Positions 27,217-37,278 of a DNA stretch of 64,000 nucleotides are shown piece after piece. Position numbers and translations under genes: made by a program. Under the pieces are notes generated by a model. The model was not told where the DNA came from. It made no database searches and saw only the letters and a list, made by a program, of their open reading frames with translations. Where the stretch lies: positions 1 to 64,000 of the forward strand of contig CANLII010000009.1 of NCBI GenBank assembly GCA_947491315.1, given 5' to 3'. Source of the stretch: Ignavibacteria bacterium (GTDB lineage Bacteria > Bacteroidota > Ignavibacteria > Kapaibacteriales > UBA961). Numbering within the stretch: the stretch's first letter is position 1; every line of letters starts with the position of its first letter.

Positions 27217-27522
27217 ATGATTACAGTTATTAAACGCCCGATGCTCACAGAGAAAGCGGCAATGCTTGCAGAGAAGAAGCAATATGCTTTTGAAGTGACG
27301 ACAGATGCAAACAAGATCCAGATCAAAGCCGCTATAGAGCGTCTTTATGAAGTAAAAGTTTCTTCTGTTAGAACAATAAATGTGAAAGGCAAAAACAAAA
27401 CACGTGTTACTAAGCGTGGTTTGATGCGCGGTGCAACTCCTCTTCGCAAGAAAGCATATGTGACATTAGCACCCGGATACTCCATCGACCTTGTCGGCGG
27501 TGAAGGCAATACTGAAGATTAA
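27217..27522 (+). CDS. rplW: 50S ribosomal protein L23
   Basis: 101 residues. KRPMLTEKAAMLAEKKQYAFEV and the RLYEVKVSSVRTINVKGKNKTR segment identify L23, which forms the rim of the exit tunnel and the docking site for trigger factor and SRP. Start ATG at 27217; 15-nt gap to rplB. Confidence 0.96.
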   Translation: MITVIKRPMLTEKAAMLAEKKQYAFEVTTDANKIQIKAAIERLYEVKVSSVRTINVKGKNKTRVTKRGLMRGATPLRKKAYVTLAPGYSIDLVGGEGNTED

Positions 27523-27536
27523 TTTCGAGATAGACA

Positions 27537-28373
27537 ATGGCTTTAAGAATTCTCAAACCTATTACACCTGGTACTCGTTTTTACTCTGTGAGTTCATTTA
27601 ATGAAATCACACCTGGAGCGCAGCCAGAGAAATCTCTTCTTGTTCCTAAAAAGAAGAGTGGTGGGCGGAACAATACAGGTCGCATCACATCAAGGCATCG
27701 TGGTGGCGGACACAAGCAACAGTATCGTATTATTGATTTTAAGCGTAGAAAGCATGGCATTGCTGCAGAGGTAATGAGCATACAATACGATCCGAATCGT
27801 ACTTGCCGAATTGCGCTACTGCGTTATGATGATGGTGAACTGACATATATCTTGGCACCTGGTAAGCTAAAAGTTGGCCAGAAGGTAATGTCGGGTCCAA
27901 ATGCAGAACTTCAAGATGGTAATGCGCTACCGATGGAAAAAATTCCTGTAGGTATGTTCATTCACAATATTGAAATGAAGCCTGGTAAAGGTGGTCAGAT
28001 GGTTCGTAGTGCAGGTACAGGTGCTCAACTTCTTGGTTTTGACGGTGGGTTGGCTCAGATTAAATTGCCATCCGGTGAAATCAGAAAAGTACCACAAACA
28101 TGCATGGCAACTCTAGGAGTTGTAGGTAATTCCGATCATGAGAACATTCTTTATGGAAAAGCTGGTCGTATGCGTTGGTTGGGAGTTCGTCCACAAACAC
28201 GCGGTATGGCGATGAATCCGATCGATCACCCGATGGGTGGTGGTGAAGGTCGTTCCAAATCCGGTGGTGGTCGTCAACATCCACGCTCACCTTGGGGTCA
28301 ATTGGCCAAGGGCTTGAAGACTCGCAAGAAAAAAAAGAAGTCAACTGATCTTATTGTTCGTAAAAGAAAGTAA
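27537..28373 (+). CDS. rplB: 50S ribosomal protein L2
   Basis: 278 residues. [28 protein letters not shown] opens the RNA-binding core, and the C-terminal [24 protein letters not shown] holds the conserved His (of HPMGGGEGR) near the peptidyl transferase centre. Basic tail [17 protein letters not shown]. Confidence 0.98.
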   Translation: MALRILKPITPGTRFYSVSSFNEITPGAQPEKSLLVPKKKSGGRNNTGRITSRHRGGGHKQQYRIIDFKRRKHGIAAEVMSIQYDPNRTCRIALLRYDDGELTYILAPGKLKVGQKVMSGPNAELQDGNALPMEKIPVGMFIHNIEMKPGKGGQMVRSAGTGAQLLGFDGGLAQIKLPSGEIRKVPQTCMATLGVVGNSDHENILYGKAGRMRWLGVRPQTRGMAMNPIDHPMGGGEGRSKSGGGRQHPRSPWGQLAKGLKTRKKKKKSTDLIVRKRK

Positions 28374-28383
28374 TTAGGACATT

Positions 28384-28671
28384 ATGGCTCGCTCACTGAA
28401 AAAAGGCGTATTCATCTACTATAAACTTATGAAGAAAGTAGATGCATTGAATGAATCAGGCAAGAAGACTGTTGTAAAGACATGGTCACGTGCTTCAACG
28501 ATTGCACCAGACTTTGTTGGCCACACTTTTGCGGTTCATAATGGCAATAAATTCATTCCTGTGTATGTGACAGAGAACATGGTTGGTCACAAGCTTGGTG
28601 AATTTTCTCCAACGAGAACATTCAAAGGTCATGCAGGTAGTAGAAAGGACCAAAAGTCCGGAAAACGATAA
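28384..28671 (+). CDS. rpsS: 30S ribosomal protein S19
   Basis: 95 residues. [34 protein letters not shown] and [15 protein letters not shown] are the family signatures. S19 sits in the 30S head with S13. Ten nt after rplB. Confidence 0.97.
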   Translation: MARSLKKGVFIYYKLMKKVDALNESGKKTVVKTWSRASTIAPDFVGHTFAVHNGNKFIPVYVTENMVGHKLGEFSPTRTFKGHAGSRKDQKSGKR

Positions 28672-28698
28672 TTCGTAGCTGAATAAGGTTAAAATATT

Positions 28699-29052
28699 AT
28701 GCTTAATGCTCGTGCAACAAAGCGTTATCTACGCTCTTCACCTCGTAAAATGCGATTGGTGATTGATTTGATACGAGGAAAATCAGCCGCTCAAGCTTTG
28801 GCGACGCTGAGATTCTCTACAAAGACTGCATCCAAGGATGCTGAGATGGTTCTTCGTTCTGCGATAGCGAATGTCATGGAGAAGGCCACAGCAGCCAGTG
28901 AGCGCGTTGATGAAGGAAAATTATTTGTGAGTGCGGCCTTTGTAAATCAAGGTCCTACAGCGAAACGCATTTCTCCTGCCCCTATGGGTAGAGCTTATAG
29001 AATACGCAAGCGTTCGCATCACTTAACTATTGAAGTCTCAGTTACTCAGTAA
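28699..29052 (+). CDS. rplV: 50S ribosomal protein L22
   Basis: 117 residues. RYLRSSPRKMRLVIDLIRGKSA opens the fold. The tunnel hairpin loop, around VNQGPTAKRISPAPMGRAYRIRKR, is of normal length. The gene ends 18 nt before rpsC, with a CAGGAG Shine-Dalgarno element in the gap. Confidence 0.97.
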   Translation: MLNARATKRYLRSSPRKMRLVIDLIRGKSAAQALATLRFSTKTASKDAEMVLRSAIANVMEKATAASERVDEGKLFVSAAFVNQGPTAKRISPAPMGRAYRIRKRSHHLTIEVSVTQ

Positions 29053-29069
29053 CTTTCAGGAGTAAAACC

Positions 29070-29714
29070 TTGGGTCAGAAGACAAATCCGATTGGTATCC
29101 GTCTAGGCATTACTCGCCACTGGGATGCAAACTGGTTCGATGAAAAGAATGTGGCTGAAAAGCTGTCTGAAGACTTAATGGTCCGTTCTTACATCAAAAG
29201 TAGCAAGCGTAAAGCTGGAGTTGCACGCATCGTGATTGAGCGTACGGCAAAACAGTTGCGCATAACATTGCACACATCTCGTCCAGGCGTGATTATCGGT
29301 AAATCCGGTAAAGACATTACGCAGTTGGAAGAAGAATTAAAGAAGATTTCTAAGAAAGATGTTAAGATTCTCATTCATGAAATCAAGCGTCCTGAAATCG
29401 AAGCTCAATTGGTTGCCGAGAATATAGCTCAGCAATTGGAAGGTAGAGTTTCATTCCGTAAGGCTATGAAGCAATCTGTTGGTGCAGCGATGAGAATGGG
29501 AGCTGAAGGAATTCGTGTTATGTGTTCCGGTCGATTGGGCGGAGCAGATATGTCCCGCACAGAACAGTATAAAGAAGGTCGCGTACCATTGCACACATTG
29601 CGTGCAGATATTGATTATGGTACTGCAACAGCTTCAACGGTCTACGGATTGATTGGAGTTAAAACTTGGATTTGTCGTGGCGAAGTAATTGGTAAGCTTG
29701 TAACTAAAGATTAA
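29070..29714 (+). CDS. rpsC: 30S ribosomal protein S3
   Basis: 214 residues from a TTG start (29070) preceded by CAGGAG at 29057-29062. GQKTNPIGIRLGITRHWDANWF is the usual N-terminus. The KH domain carries RPGVIIGKSGKDI, and the C-terminal domain GRLGGADMSRTE and DIDYGTATASTVYG. With S4 and S5 it forms the mRNA entry helicase. Confidence 0.97.
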   Translation: MGQKTNPIGIRLGITRHWDANWFDEKNVAEKLSEDLMVRSYIKSSKRKAGVARIVIERTAKQLRITLHTSRPGVIIGKSGKDITQLEEELKKISKKDVKILIHEIKRPEIEAQLVAENIAQQLEGRVSFRKAMKQSVGAAMRMGAEGIRVMCSGRLGGADMSRTEQYKEGRVPLHTLRADIDYGTATASTVYGLIGVKTWICRGEVIGKLVTKD

Positions 29715-29730
29715 ATAAGGATATGGCACA

Positions 29731-30150
29731 ATGCTGATTCCTAAAAGAGTAAAGCATAGAAAAACACAACGTGGTAGAATGAAAGGCAAAGCCTATCGCG
29801 GTTCTCAGGTTGCATTTGGAACCTTTGGAATCAAAGCGATGGAGCCGGCGTGGATTACCAATCGTCAGATTGAATCAGCTAGAATTGCCATCAATCGTTT
29901 TCTCCGTCGTGACGGTAAAGTATGGATTCGTATTTTCCCTGATAAACCAGTAACCAAAAAACCTGCAGAGGTTCGAATGGGTTCCGGTAAAGGTAATCCC
30001 GAATTTTGGGTAGCGGTTGTGAAGCCTGGTAGAATTCTTTTTGAGATCGATGGCGTATCAAGAGAAAAGGCAGTAGAAGCAGCTCGTTTGGCCTCTCATA
30101 AATTACCAATAAAAGTAAAGTTTGTAACACGCTTGGATGCGGTAGAGTAA
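29731..30150 (+). CDS. rplP: 50S ribosomal protein L16
   Basis: 139 residues. [19 protein letters not shown] and [16 protein letters not shown], then the [23 protein letters not shown] loop whose Arg is the known hydroxylation site in E. coli. Stop and start overlap with rpmC (TAATG). Confidence 0.97.
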   Translation: MLIPKRVKHRKTQRGRMKGKAYRGSQVAFGTFGIKAMEPAWITNRQIESARIAINRFLRRDGKVWIRIFPDKPVTKKPAEVRMGSGKGNPEFWVAVVKPGRILFEIDGVSREKAVEAARLASHKLPIKVKFVTRLDAVE

Positions 30151-30353
30151 TGAAAAAGCAAAAAGCGTCCGAAATTCGCAAAATCTCCACTGAAGAGTTG
30201 ATGGAGATGTTAACTTCCACTGAGGAAGCAATGGTTTTGAGAAACTTTGAGAAGGCGATGAGCCAACTTGAAAATACTTCGCAAATCAGAACCTTACGCA
30301 AAGATATTGCGCGTATCAAAATGGTATTGCGCGAGCGAAATGTTGCAGTTTGA
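30150..30353 (+). CDS. rpmC: 50S ribosomal protein L29
   Basis: 67 residues, two helices: ASEIRKISTEELMEMLTSTEEAMVLRNFEKAMSQLENTSQIR and the terminal TLRKDIARIKMVLRERN, which is the diagnostic motif. It starts in the rplP stop codon, so it is translationally coupled. Confidence 0.95.
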   Translation: MKKQKASEIRKISTEELMEMLTSTEEAMVLRNFEKAMSQLENTSQIRTLRKDIARIKMVLRERNVAV

Positions 30354-30383
30354 TACACTACGCACTATTAAGAATTGAACAAT

Positions 30384-30665
30384 ATGGCTACTAAAGCTAC
30401 AGAACAAGCGCCTTCTACAACGGGAAAGAAAATCCGTCAAGGCAAAGTAATCAGTGCCGCCATGAACAAAAGTATTGTTGTGGCAATTGAGCGCCAGGTT
30501 GCTCATCCATTGTACAAGAAATATTATAAGCAGACGAAAAAAATCATGTCACATGATGAAGCAAATGAGTGTCGCATAGGTGATACAGTCCGTGTCATTG
30601 AAAGTCGTCCATTGAGTGCCCGCAAGCGCTGGATGCTCGTTGAAATTGTCGATCGTGCGAAGTAA
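30384..30665 (+). CDS. rpsQ: 30S ribosomal protein S17
   Basis: 93 residues from ATG 30384; an in-frame TTG at 30375 would add three. The OB-fold core has GKVISAAMNKSIVVAIE, HPLYKKYYKQTKK and IGDTVRVIESRPLSARKRW. The N-terminus has an extra ~17 residues (ATKATEQAPSTTGKK) compared with the shortest homologues. Confidence 0.95.
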   Translation: MATKATEQAPSTTGKKIRQGKVISAAMNKSIVVAIERQVAHPLYKKYYKQTKKIMSHDEANECRIGDTVRVIESRPLSARKRWMLVEIVDRAK

Positions 30666-30680
30666 TTAAGGAAGAACATT

Positions 30681-31049
30681 ATGATACAAGAAGAGTCAAA
30701 TCTTATTGCAGCGGATAATTCGGGTGCAAAGCGTGTAAGATGCATTCGTGTTCTAGGTGGACATGCTCGTCGTTATGCTGGAGTAGGCGATCTTATCGTC
30801 GTTTCCGTAAAAAGCGCGCTTCCGAATGCAGGTGTAAAAAAAGGCGAAGTTTGTAAAGCTGTCGTTGTTCGCACCAAGAAAGAGATTAGACGTAAGGATG
30901 GATCATTCATCCGTTTTGACGAGAATGCCGCTGTGATTCTAAACACTCAAGGTGAACCAAGAGGTACGCGTATTTTCGGACCTGTGGCACGCGAATTGCG
31001 TGACAGTGGTTTCATGAAAATCGTTTCTTTGGCACCAGAAGTATTATAA
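30681..31049 (+). CDS. rplN: 50S ribosomal protein L14
   Basis: 122 residues, the usual length. [19 protein letters not shown], then the [24 protein letters not shown] segment and the C-terminal [24 protein letters not shown]. Binds at the subunit interface and IF-6-like/RsfS silencing site. Confidence 0.98.
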   Translation: MIQEESNLIAADNSGAKRVRCIRVLGGHARRYAGVGDLIVVSVKSALPNAGVKKGEVCKAVVVRTKKEIRRKDGSFIRFDENAAVILNTQGEPRGTRIFGPVARELRDSGFMKIVSLAPEVL

Positions 31050-31060
31050 GGATAGCAAAC

Positions 31061-31396
31061 ATGAAGATGTCAATTAAAAAAAATGATATAGTGAAGGTTA
31101 TCTCCGGCGATGACAAAGGCAAAGAAGGCCGTGTTATCGAAGTTGATGCGAAGAAAGGTCGTCTCCTCATAGAGGGTGTGAATGTGCACAAGCGCCACAT
31201 GCGCAAAAGCCAAGCATATCCTGATGGTGGAATTCATGAGCGTGAATTAGCGATAGCATATTCTAATGCCATGTTGATCGACCCTGACACAAATCAAGTA
31301 ACACGCATCCGTTTGGATCGTACAATTGATGAAAATGGAAGAGCACAAGTAAAGCGCCTTGCCGTAAAATCCGGCAAAGAAATAAAAATGCCTTAA
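31061..31396 (+). CDS. rplX: 50S ribosomal protein L24
   Basis: 111 residues. The KOW motif [22 protein letters not shown] and the [11 protein letters not shown] loop identify L24, an early assembly initiator on 23S rRNA. ATG 31067 is a possible second start two codons downstream. Confidence 0.96.
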   Translation: MKMSIKKNDIVKVISGDDKGKEGRVIEVDAKKGRLLIEGVNVHKRHMRKSQAYPDGGIHERELAIAYSNAMLIDPDTNQVTRIRLDRTIDENGRAQVKRLAVKSGKEIKMP

Positions 31397-31416
31397 GACT
31401 TGAATAGAGAATAATC

Positions 31417-32043
31417 ATGGCTAAAGCCCAAACAACATCGAAAAAATATGATCTGAAGCCCGAGGGAAAACGCCTCGAGGAATACTCTGGAGCGGTGCCC
31501 GCGCCGAGACTCTATGCCTTTTACAAAGAGCAGGTAATACCTGTACTAAAGGCTAAGTTTGAATATAAATCAGTGATGCAGGTTCCAAAAATCACAAAGA
31601 TTTGTATCAATATGGGAGTCGGAGCCGCAGTACAAGATCCTAAAATTCTTCAAGCTGCTGTAAATGAGCTAGAGCTTATAACAGGTCAACGCCCTGCAAT
31701 CAGCAAAGCAAAGAAGGCGATTGCAAATTTCCGTCTTCGTCAAGGCATGCCTATTGGCTGTCATCTTACATTGCGTGGTGCAAGAATGTATGAATTTTTG
31801 GATAGATTCATCAATATTGCTTCCCCTCGCATTCGAGATTTCCGTGGATATTCAAGTAATGGATTTGATGGTCGCGGTAATTTGACGCTTGGTATCAAGG
31901 AGCAGATAATTTTCCCTGAAATCGATGTAGACAAGGTAACAAAAATTGCCGGTATGGACATCACTTTCGTCACAACATCCAAAACCGATGAAGAAGCATC
32001 AGCTCTTCTCATGGAATTTGGTTTTCCTTTTCGCAAAGGTTAA
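31417..32043 (+). CDS. rplE: 50S ribosomal protein L5
   Basis: 208 residues, about 25 longer than the ~180 norm because of an N-terminal extension ([26 protein letters not shown]). After it come [32 protein letters not shown] and [26 protein letters not shown]5 binds 5S rRNA and contacts P-site tRNA. Confidence 0.97.
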   Translation: MAKAQTTSKKYDLKPEGKRLEEYSGAVPAPRLYAFYKEQVIPVLKAKFEYKSVMQVPKITKICINMGVGAAVQDPKILQAAVNELELITGQRPAISKAKKAIANFRLRQGMPIGCHLTLRGARMYEFLDRFINIASPRIRDFRGYSSNGFDGRGNLTLGIKEQIIFPEIDVDKVTKIAGMDITFVTTSKTDEEASALLMEFGFPFRKG

Positions 32044-32046
32044 TAC

Positions 32047-32316
32047 ATGGCAAAGACAAGTATCGTAGCACGGAATGAAAAAAGAAAACGCCTTGTGGCA
32101 AAATTTGCAGCAAAGCGTGAAGAATTAAAAGCGGCTGGAGATTTCGAAGGCTTGCAGATGTTACCTCGTAACAGTTCACCGACGCGTGTTCGCAGTCGTT
32201 GTTCCGTGACAGGTCGCGGTAAGGCAGTCTATAAAAAATTCGGCGTTTGCCGAAATGTTTTCCGCCAATTGGCCCTGGAAGGAAAAATTCCGGGTATTCG
32301 CAAATCGAGTTGGTAA
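32047..32316 (+). CDS. rpsN: 30S ribosomal protein S14 (long, zinc-free type)
   Basis: 89 residues: the long C-minus form rather than the 61-residue zinc-ribbon type. [55 protein letters not shown]. Two Cys remain but not as paired CxxC motifs, so zinc binding is not expected. Starts 3 nt after rplE. Confidence 0.95.
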   Translation: MAKTSIVARNEKRKRLVAKFAAKREELKAAGDFEGLQMLPRNSSPTRVRSRCSVTGRGKAVYKKFGVCRNVFRQLALEGKIPGIRKSSW

Positions 32317-32338
32317 ATACACTTTACGATATACTATT

Positions 32339-32734
32339 ATGCCGGTAACAGATACCATAGCAGATTTCATCACTCGCATCCGTAATGCGGGTCAGGCACG
32401 CCACAAATTTGTCACTGCACCTGCTTCAAAAATGAAGCACGCAATTGCGGAGATTCTCCGTGATCAAGGGTTCGTTGGCGATGTAGATCTAGTAGAAGAG
32501 GAAGGCCATAAAGTTATTAAGGTCGGTCTCAAATACTATGAAGGCAAGCCAGTTATCCAGGACATTCAGCGAGTCAGCAAGTCCGGAAGAAGAATTTATT
32601 CACCTGTTGAAAAATTGCCCCGCGTCAGCAATGGTTTGGGCATTGCCATCATCTCCACTTCAAAGGGTTTGATGACAGAAAAACAGGCACGCGCTTACAA
32701 TGTAGGCGGTGAAATTATTTGCACAGTACGCTAA
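32339..32734 (+). CDS. rpsH: 30S ribosomal protein S8
   Basis: 131 residues from ATG 32339, giving the canonical MPVTDTIADFITRIRNAG; the frame is open further upstream but overlaps rpsN. The C-terminal VSKSGRRIYSPVEKLPRV and GLGIAIISTSKGLMTEKQAR are diagnostic. In E. coli S8 represses the spc operon at the rplE start; no matching site was identified. Confidence 0.97.
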   Translation: MPVTDTIADFITRIRNAGQARHKFVTAPASKMKHAIAEILRDQGFVGDVDLVEEEGHKVIKVGLKYYEGKPVIQDIQRVSKSGRRIYSPVEKLPRVSNGLGIAIISTSKGLMTEKQARAYNVGGEIICTVR

Positions 32735-32758
32735 ATCCTGAACTGAAGGAGTAATGCC

Positions 32759-33298
32759 GTGTCACGAGTTGGCAAAAAACTAATTACCGTTCCCAATAAT
32801 GTTCAGTTGAGTTTCACTGATGGTGTTCTTACCGTCAATGGCCCAAAAGGCACTCAAGTTGTTCCAATCGCGGAAGGTATTTCATTCAATAATGAAAATG
32901 GCGCTCTCACATTTCAGAGAGCTAATGATGATAAGAAAGTTCGTGCATTGCATGGTCTTTCGCGCGCTTTAACATTTAATGCAATTGAAGGTGTATCGAA
33001 TGGATTTCAGAGAAATCTCGCCATAGAAGGTGTTGGTTTCAAAGCTGAAATGCGTGGCAAGAAATTGCTGTTGAATTTGGGCTATTCACATCCAATTCTG
33101 GTGATTCCACCTCCTGATATTGAGTTAGTTACTCCAACACCAACTACAATACAGGTCAAAGGAATCAGTAAACATGATGTTGGTGAAGTTGCGTCTAAGA
33201 TTCGAAGCATTCGTCCGCCTGAGCCCTATAAAGGCAAAGGTGTTCGATACGAAGGTGAGTATATCCGTCGCAAGGCCGGTAAGTCTGCAGGTAAATAA
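32759..33298 (+). CDS. rplF: 50S ribosomal protein L6
   Basis: 179 residues from a GTG start preceded by GAAGGAG (32744-32750). SRVGKKLITVPNNV, GVSNGFQRNLAIEGVGFKAEM, and the C-terminal RSIRPPEPYKGKGVRYEGEYIRRKAGKS, the most conserved segment. Confidence 0.97.
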   Translation: MSRVGKKLITVPNNVQLSFTDGVLTVNGPKGTQVVPIAEGISFNNENGALTFQRANDDKKVRALHGLSRALTFNAIEGVSNGFQRNLAIEGVGFKAEMRGKKLLLNLGYSHPILVIPPPDIELVTPTPTTIQVKGISKHDVGEVASKIRSIRPPEPYKGKGVRYEGEYIRRKAGKSAGK

Positions 33299-33332
33299 TA
33301 GTTGAACGAAAGATTCTCAAGAGACAACAGAG

Positions 33333-33704
33333 ATGAATTTAGAAAAATCAAAAAAAATACGTCAAAAGCGCAGAAAGCAACATATTCGTAAGCGCATATT
33401 CGGTAATCCCGAACGCTTACGTCTGAGTGTTAACAAAAGCCTCAAGCATATTACTGCACAGATTATTGATGATACAAAGGGTGTAACACTCGTATCGGTT
33501 TCTTCTGTGGAAAAAGATGTTCGAGAGGCTTTGACATCAGTTGCAACAAAAGTTGCTCAAAGTCAGTATATTGGTGGCTTGCTTGCAAAGCGCGCTAAAG
33601 AAGCAAATATTTCAATCGTGGCATTTGATCGTAATGGTCATTTGTACCATGGAAGATTAAAAGCACTTGCCGATGCCGCCCGCGAAGGCGGTCTGCAATT
33701 CTAA
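33333..33704 (+). CDS. rplR: 50S ribosomal protein L18
   Basis: 123 residues. Basic N-terminal tail ([15 protein letters not shown]), [18 protein letters not shown], and the C-terminal [26 protein letters not shown]. Binds 5S rRNA with L5. Confidence 0.96.
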   Translation: MNLEKSKKIRQKRRKQHIRKRIFGNPERLRLSVNKSLKHITAQIIDDTKGVTLVSVSSVEKDVREALTSVATKVAQSQYIGGLLAKRAKEANISIVAFDRNGHLYHGRLKALADAAREGGLQF

Positions 33705-33719
33705 TTTATAGAGGATGCC

Positions 33720-34223
33720 GTGAGCAAAGTAAGAGTGTCTGAACTGGATCTAAAAGATAAGTTGGTTTATGTTGGCCGTACTGCGAAAGTAGTAAAAGGT
33801 GGTCGACGTTTCAATTTCACTGCATTGGTTGTTGTCGGTGATGGCAATGGTTATGTGGGTTATGGACTAGGCAAAGCTGGTGAAGTCGTTGACGCTGTAA
33901 GCAAAGCGACTAATGCTGCAAAGAACAATATCGTAAAAGTGCAATTGCAAAAAACTACAATTCCACATGAAGTTCTTGCGAAATACGGTGCTGCATCAGT
34001 TCTTATCAAGCCCGCAACAGCTGGTACTGGCGTTATTGCAGGTGGTGGTGTTCGTGCAGTGCTCGAACTTGCCGGAGTGCAGGATGTTCTGACGAAGAGC
34101 ATAGGATCTTCTAATCCACACAATACGGTTAAAGCAACTATTCGTGCATTGACAATGCTTGAGGATGCACAATCTGCTTCGAAACGCAGAGGCATCTCAT
34201 TACAGAAATTGTTGCAAGGTTAA
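33720..34223 (+). CDS. rpsE: 30S ribosomal protein S5
   Basis: 167 residues from a GTG start. The double-stranded RNA-binding N-terminal domain has [25 protein letters not shown] with the spectinomycin-loop residues GGRRF intact. The C-terminal domain has [19 protein letters not shown] and [12 protein letters not shown]. Confidence 0.97.
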   Translation: MSKVRVSELDLKDKLVYVGRTAKVVKGGRRFNFTALVVVGDGNGYVGYGLGKAGEVVDAVSKATNAAKNNIVKVQLQKTTIPHEVLAKYGAASVLIKPATAGTGVIAGGGVRAVLELAGVQDVLTKSIGSSNPHNTVKATIRALTMLEDAQSASKRRGISLQKLLQG

Positions 34224-34235
34224 GGAGTGTTTGAT

Positions 34236-34424
34236 ATGAAAGAAGGTTCAAAAATTAAAGTAACACAGGTTCGCAGCATCATCAAATGCAAGCAGAATCA
34301 AAAAGATACAATACATGCGTTAGGCTTGGGTCGTCCCAACTATTCAGTTGTTCACACGCTCAATCCTCAAATCGCAGGCATGATCAATGTGGTCAGCCAT
34401 CTTGTGAAAGTTGAGACAATTTGA
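34236..34424 (+). CDS. rpmD: 50S ribosomal protein L30
   Basis: 62 residues from ATG 34236, 8 nt after AAGGAG (34222-34227); the GTG at 34227 overlaps that ribosome-binding site and is therefore unlikely. KIKVTQVRSIIKCKQNQKDTIHALGLG and the VSHLVKVE end are diagnostic. Confidence 0.94.
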   Translation: MKEGSKIKVTQVRSIIKCKQNQKDTIHALGLGRPNYSVVHTLNPQIAGMINVVSHLVKVETI

Positions 34425-34444
34425 AAGTCGGAGAATACCTCATT

Positions 34445-34909
34445 ATGAAGCATATTGGAAATATCAGCCCCAGCAAAGGTTCAGTAAAAGGCATGAAGCG
34501 CATCGGTAGAGGTGCAGGTTCTGGACATGGTGGGACATCAACTCGCGGACACAAGGGTCATTCTTCTCGTTCAGGTTTTAAGCAGAAGAGAAACTTCGAG
34601 GGCGGTCAAATGCCTTTGAGTCGTCGTCTGCCAAAATTTGGATTCAAGAATCCATTCCGTATAGAATATCAAGAAGTTAATGTTGCTCGTTTGCAAGAAT
34701 TGGTAGACACTCAAAAAATTCATGCCGGCGATACAATCAATCTTGAAACACTTCGGAACTTGGGCGTAGTTCGTTCTTCAAGAATACCTGTAAAGGTTCT
34801 CGGCAACGGTGAACTTTCAGCAAAGTTGAATGTATCTGCTGCAAAATTCACTGAGTCAGCCAAAGGAAAGATTGAACTAGCCGGAGGCACCGCTGCAATC
34901 GATGAATAA
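34445..34909 (+). CDS. rplO: 50S ribosomal protein L15
   Basis: 154 residues from ATG 34445; an in-frame TTG at 34421 would add eight and overlap rpmD. IGRGAGSGHGGTSTRGHKGHSSRSG is the glycine-rich rRNA-threading tail, followed by EGGQMPLSRRLPKFGF. The 3' end overlaps secY by 8 nt. Confidence 0.95.
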   Translation: MKHIGNISPSKGSVKGMKRIGRGAGSGHGGTSTRGHKGHSSRSGFKQKRNFEGGQMPLSRRLPKFGFKNPFRIEYQEVNVARLQELVDTQKIHAGDTINLETLRNLGVVRSSRIPVKVLGNGELSAKLNVSAAKFTESAKGKIELAGGTAAIDE

Positions 34910-36254
34910 GTTTTTTCAGACATTGGTCAATGTATTTCGCATTGAGGAATTGAGAGATAGAATAATCTTCACAGCACTTGTTTTATTAGCTGTGAGAATT
35001 GGTTCTTATATTCCCCTACCCGGTGTGGATGTCATTGCATTGCAGTCAACAAAAGGTGGAGATTCGAATACATTATTCGGATTATATGATCTATTTGTGG
35101 GTGGAGCATTGTCCAATGCAGCCATCTTTGCGCTCGGTATCATGCCATATATTTCGGCTTCCATTATCCTGCAATTGGCAGGTATTGTGTTGCCAGAATT
35201 TCAGCGCCTTCAAAGAGAAGGTGAAGATGGACGAAGAAAGATTAATCAATTTACACGCTATCTTACAGTGCTTATTGCAGCTTTGCAAGGTTGGGGTGTG
35301 ACTATAAAGATACTTAATCCAGGTACAAGTTCAGCTGCAGTTGTAGCACCTGACATGGTTGGAATATTTACTATTTCATCTATTGTTTTGCTTACTGCGG
35401 GTACTGTATTCCTAATGTGGCTTGGAGAACAAATAACAGAGCGTGGTTTGGGAAATGGTATTTCGCTTATCATTTTCATTGGAATTATAGCTCGTCTTCC
35501 TGATGCATTATTTGCAGAAATTGCGTATATCACTTCAACACCGCAATTATTTGTACACCTCATCATATTCGCTGTATTGATATTTATCATTGCCGGTGTA
35601 ATATTGGTTACCCAAGGTGCGCGAAGGATACCAATTCAATATGCAAAGAGAGTAGTTGGCAGGAAAGTATATGGTGGAACAACCCAATACATCCCATTGA
35701 GAGTGAATACTTCAGGTGTTATGCCGATTATTTTCGCTCAGTCAATATTGTTTGTACCAAGTACAATCTTAAGTTTCTTTCCTGAAAACACATCTTTACA
35801 ATGGCTTTCACAGCAATTGTTTAGTGAGCAGTCTTGGGTATATGCAATGACATTCTCATTGTTAATTGTATTCTTTACCTATTTCTACACTGCAGTAGCT
35901 TTTAATCCAAAAGATGTTGCAGACAATATGAAGAAGCAAGGTGGGTTCATTCCAGGTGTAAGACCAGGTGCTCCAACTGCAGATTATATTGAGAATATAT
36001 TGACAAGAATTACATTGCCCGGTGCTATATTTCTTGCATTGATTGCAATCATGCCAACATTCGTTTCAAATGTATTGCGCGTTCAGCCATCATTTGCCTC
36101 CTTTTTTGGTGGAACAAGTTTGTTGATTATGGTTGGTGTTGCACTTGACACTTTGCAACAAGTTGAATCTTACTTACTCATGCGTCATTATGATGGATTT
36201 ATGAAGAGTGGAAAGATTCGTGGTCGTGCAAATGCAGGTCAAGGTGGATTTTAA
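34902..36254 (+). CDS. secY: Preprotein translocase subunit SecY
   Basis: 450 residues with about ten membrane helices. RIGSYIPLPGVD leads to the plug domain; ALGIMPYISASIILQL is helix 2, and WLGEQITERGLGNGISLIIFIGI the conserved cytoplasmic loop. GGTTQYIPLRVNTSGVMPIIFAQS precedes helix 7 and PTADYIENILTRITLPGA helix 9. It forms the core of the Sec channel through which every signal-peptide protein in this window, including T9SS cargo, would first pass. Confidence 0.97.
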   Translation: MNKFFQTLVNVFRIEELRDRIIFTALVLLAVRIGSYIPLPGVDVIALQSTKGGDSNTLFGLYDLFVGGALSNAAIFALGIMPYISASIILQLAGIVLPEFQRLQREGEDGRRKINQFTRYLTVLIAALQGWGVTIKILNPGTSSAAVVAPDMVGIFTISSIVLLTAGTVFLMWLGEQITERGLGNGISLIIFIGIIARLPDALFAEIAYITSTPQLFVHLIIFAVLIFIIAGVILVTQGARRIPIQYAKRVVGRKVYGGTTQYIPLRVNTSGVMPIIFAQSILFVPSTILSFFPENTSLQWLSQQLFSEQSWVYAMTFSLLIVFFTYFYTAVAFNPKDVADNMKKQGGFIPGVRPGAPTADYIENILTRITLPGAIFLALIAIMPTFVSNVLRVQPSFASFFGGTSLLIMVGVALDTLQQVESYLLMRHYDGFMKSGKIRGRANAGQGGF

Positions 36255-36259
36255 TTGAC

Positions 36260-37045
36260 ATGGAATTAACCGCGGTACATATACCCGGACCAAACCATGA
36301 TATTGAAAAAGCATGTAGAATAGTTGCAGAAACTATTTCATTGGTTGGAAAATCTGTAAAGCCAGGTATAACAACTATAGAGCTTGATAAAATAGCAGAA
36401 GATAATATTCTTTCCAGAAATGGAAGACCTGCTTTCAAGGGTTATAAGGTTGGATCATTAGAATTCAAACATTCATTATGCATATCTGTAAATGAAGAAG
36501 TGGTTCACGGTGTTCCTGGGACAAGAGTTCTGAAAGAAGGTGAAATAGTATCGATCGATTGCGGTGTGGAATACAATGGTTGGTTTGGAGATAGCGCCTA
36601 TACCTTTCCTGTTGGTACCATCGATAAGTCGGTACAAGATTTGCTAATAGCTACACAAGATTCATTGGATCTTGGAGTTCAGCAAGCAAAAAGTAAGAAT
36701 AAGGTCTATGACATAGCTCGAGCAGTACAAACGCACGTTGAAAAACATGGTTATTCGGTAGTTCGACAATTGGTTGGACATGGTATAGGAAAGCATCTTC
36801 ACGAAGATCCTGCCATACCGAATTTTGTTCCTGCACTATTGCAGCGCAGTTACTATCCAAATGATAAATTGCGGAAAGGTCAAGCAATTGCAATTGAGCC
36901 GATGGTCAATTTAGGAACCTATAGCGTAAAGACATTGAGTGATGGATGGACGGTTGTGACGGCAGACAAAAAACCATCGGCACATTTTGAGCATACAGTG
37001 CTCATTGAAGATGATGGACCGGTGATATTAACCTTAATGGATTAA
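36260..37045 (+). CDS. map: Methionine aminopeptidase type I
   Basis: 261 residues. The metal ligands of the pita-bread fold are present: IDCGVEYNGWFGDSA (two Asp), VGHGIGKHLHEDP (His), IEPMVN (Glu) and the terminal FEHTVLIEDDG (Glu). NEEVVHGVPG has the substrate-binding His. It removes the initiator Met from nascent proteins. Starts 5 nt after secY, in the usual secY-map-infA order; adk is absent between them. Confidence 0.96.
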   Translation: MELTAVHIPGPNHDIEKACRIVAETISLVGKSVKPGITTIELDKIAEDNILSRNGRPAFKGYKVGSLEFKHSLCISVNEEVVHGVPGTRVLKEGEIVSIDCGVEYNGWFGDSAYTFPVGTIDKSVQDLLIATQDSLDLGVQQAKSKNKVYDIARAVQTHVEKHGYSVVRQLVGHGIGKHLHEDPAIPNFVPALLQRSYYPNDKLRKGQAIAIEPMVNLGTYSVKTLSDGWTVVTADKKPSAHFEHTVLIEDDGPVILTLMD

Positions 37046-37051
37046 GACAAT

Positions 37052-37270
37052 ATGTCGAAACAAGATCTTATTCGGATAGATGGTGTGATTGATGAGACGC
37101 TACCAAATACACAATTTATTGTGAAGTTGGAAAATGGACACAAGGTTCTCTGTCATATCTCCGGTAAGATGAGAATGAATTTCATCAAGATTTTACAAGG
37201 CGACAAAGTAACTGTTGAATTGTCACCCTATGATCTTGCAAAAGGCAGAATAGTATATCGTTATAAATAA
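37052..37270 (+). CDS. infA: Translation initiation factor IF-1
   Basis: 72 residues, the standard length. OB fold with [36 protein letters not shown], then [23 protein letters not shown]. Occupies the A site during initiation. Six nt after map. Confidence 0.97.
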   Translation: MSKQDLIRIDGVIDETLPNTQFIVKLENGHKVLCHISGKMRMNFIKILQGDKVTVELSPYDLAKGRIVYRYK

Positions 37271-37278
37271 GTGATTTC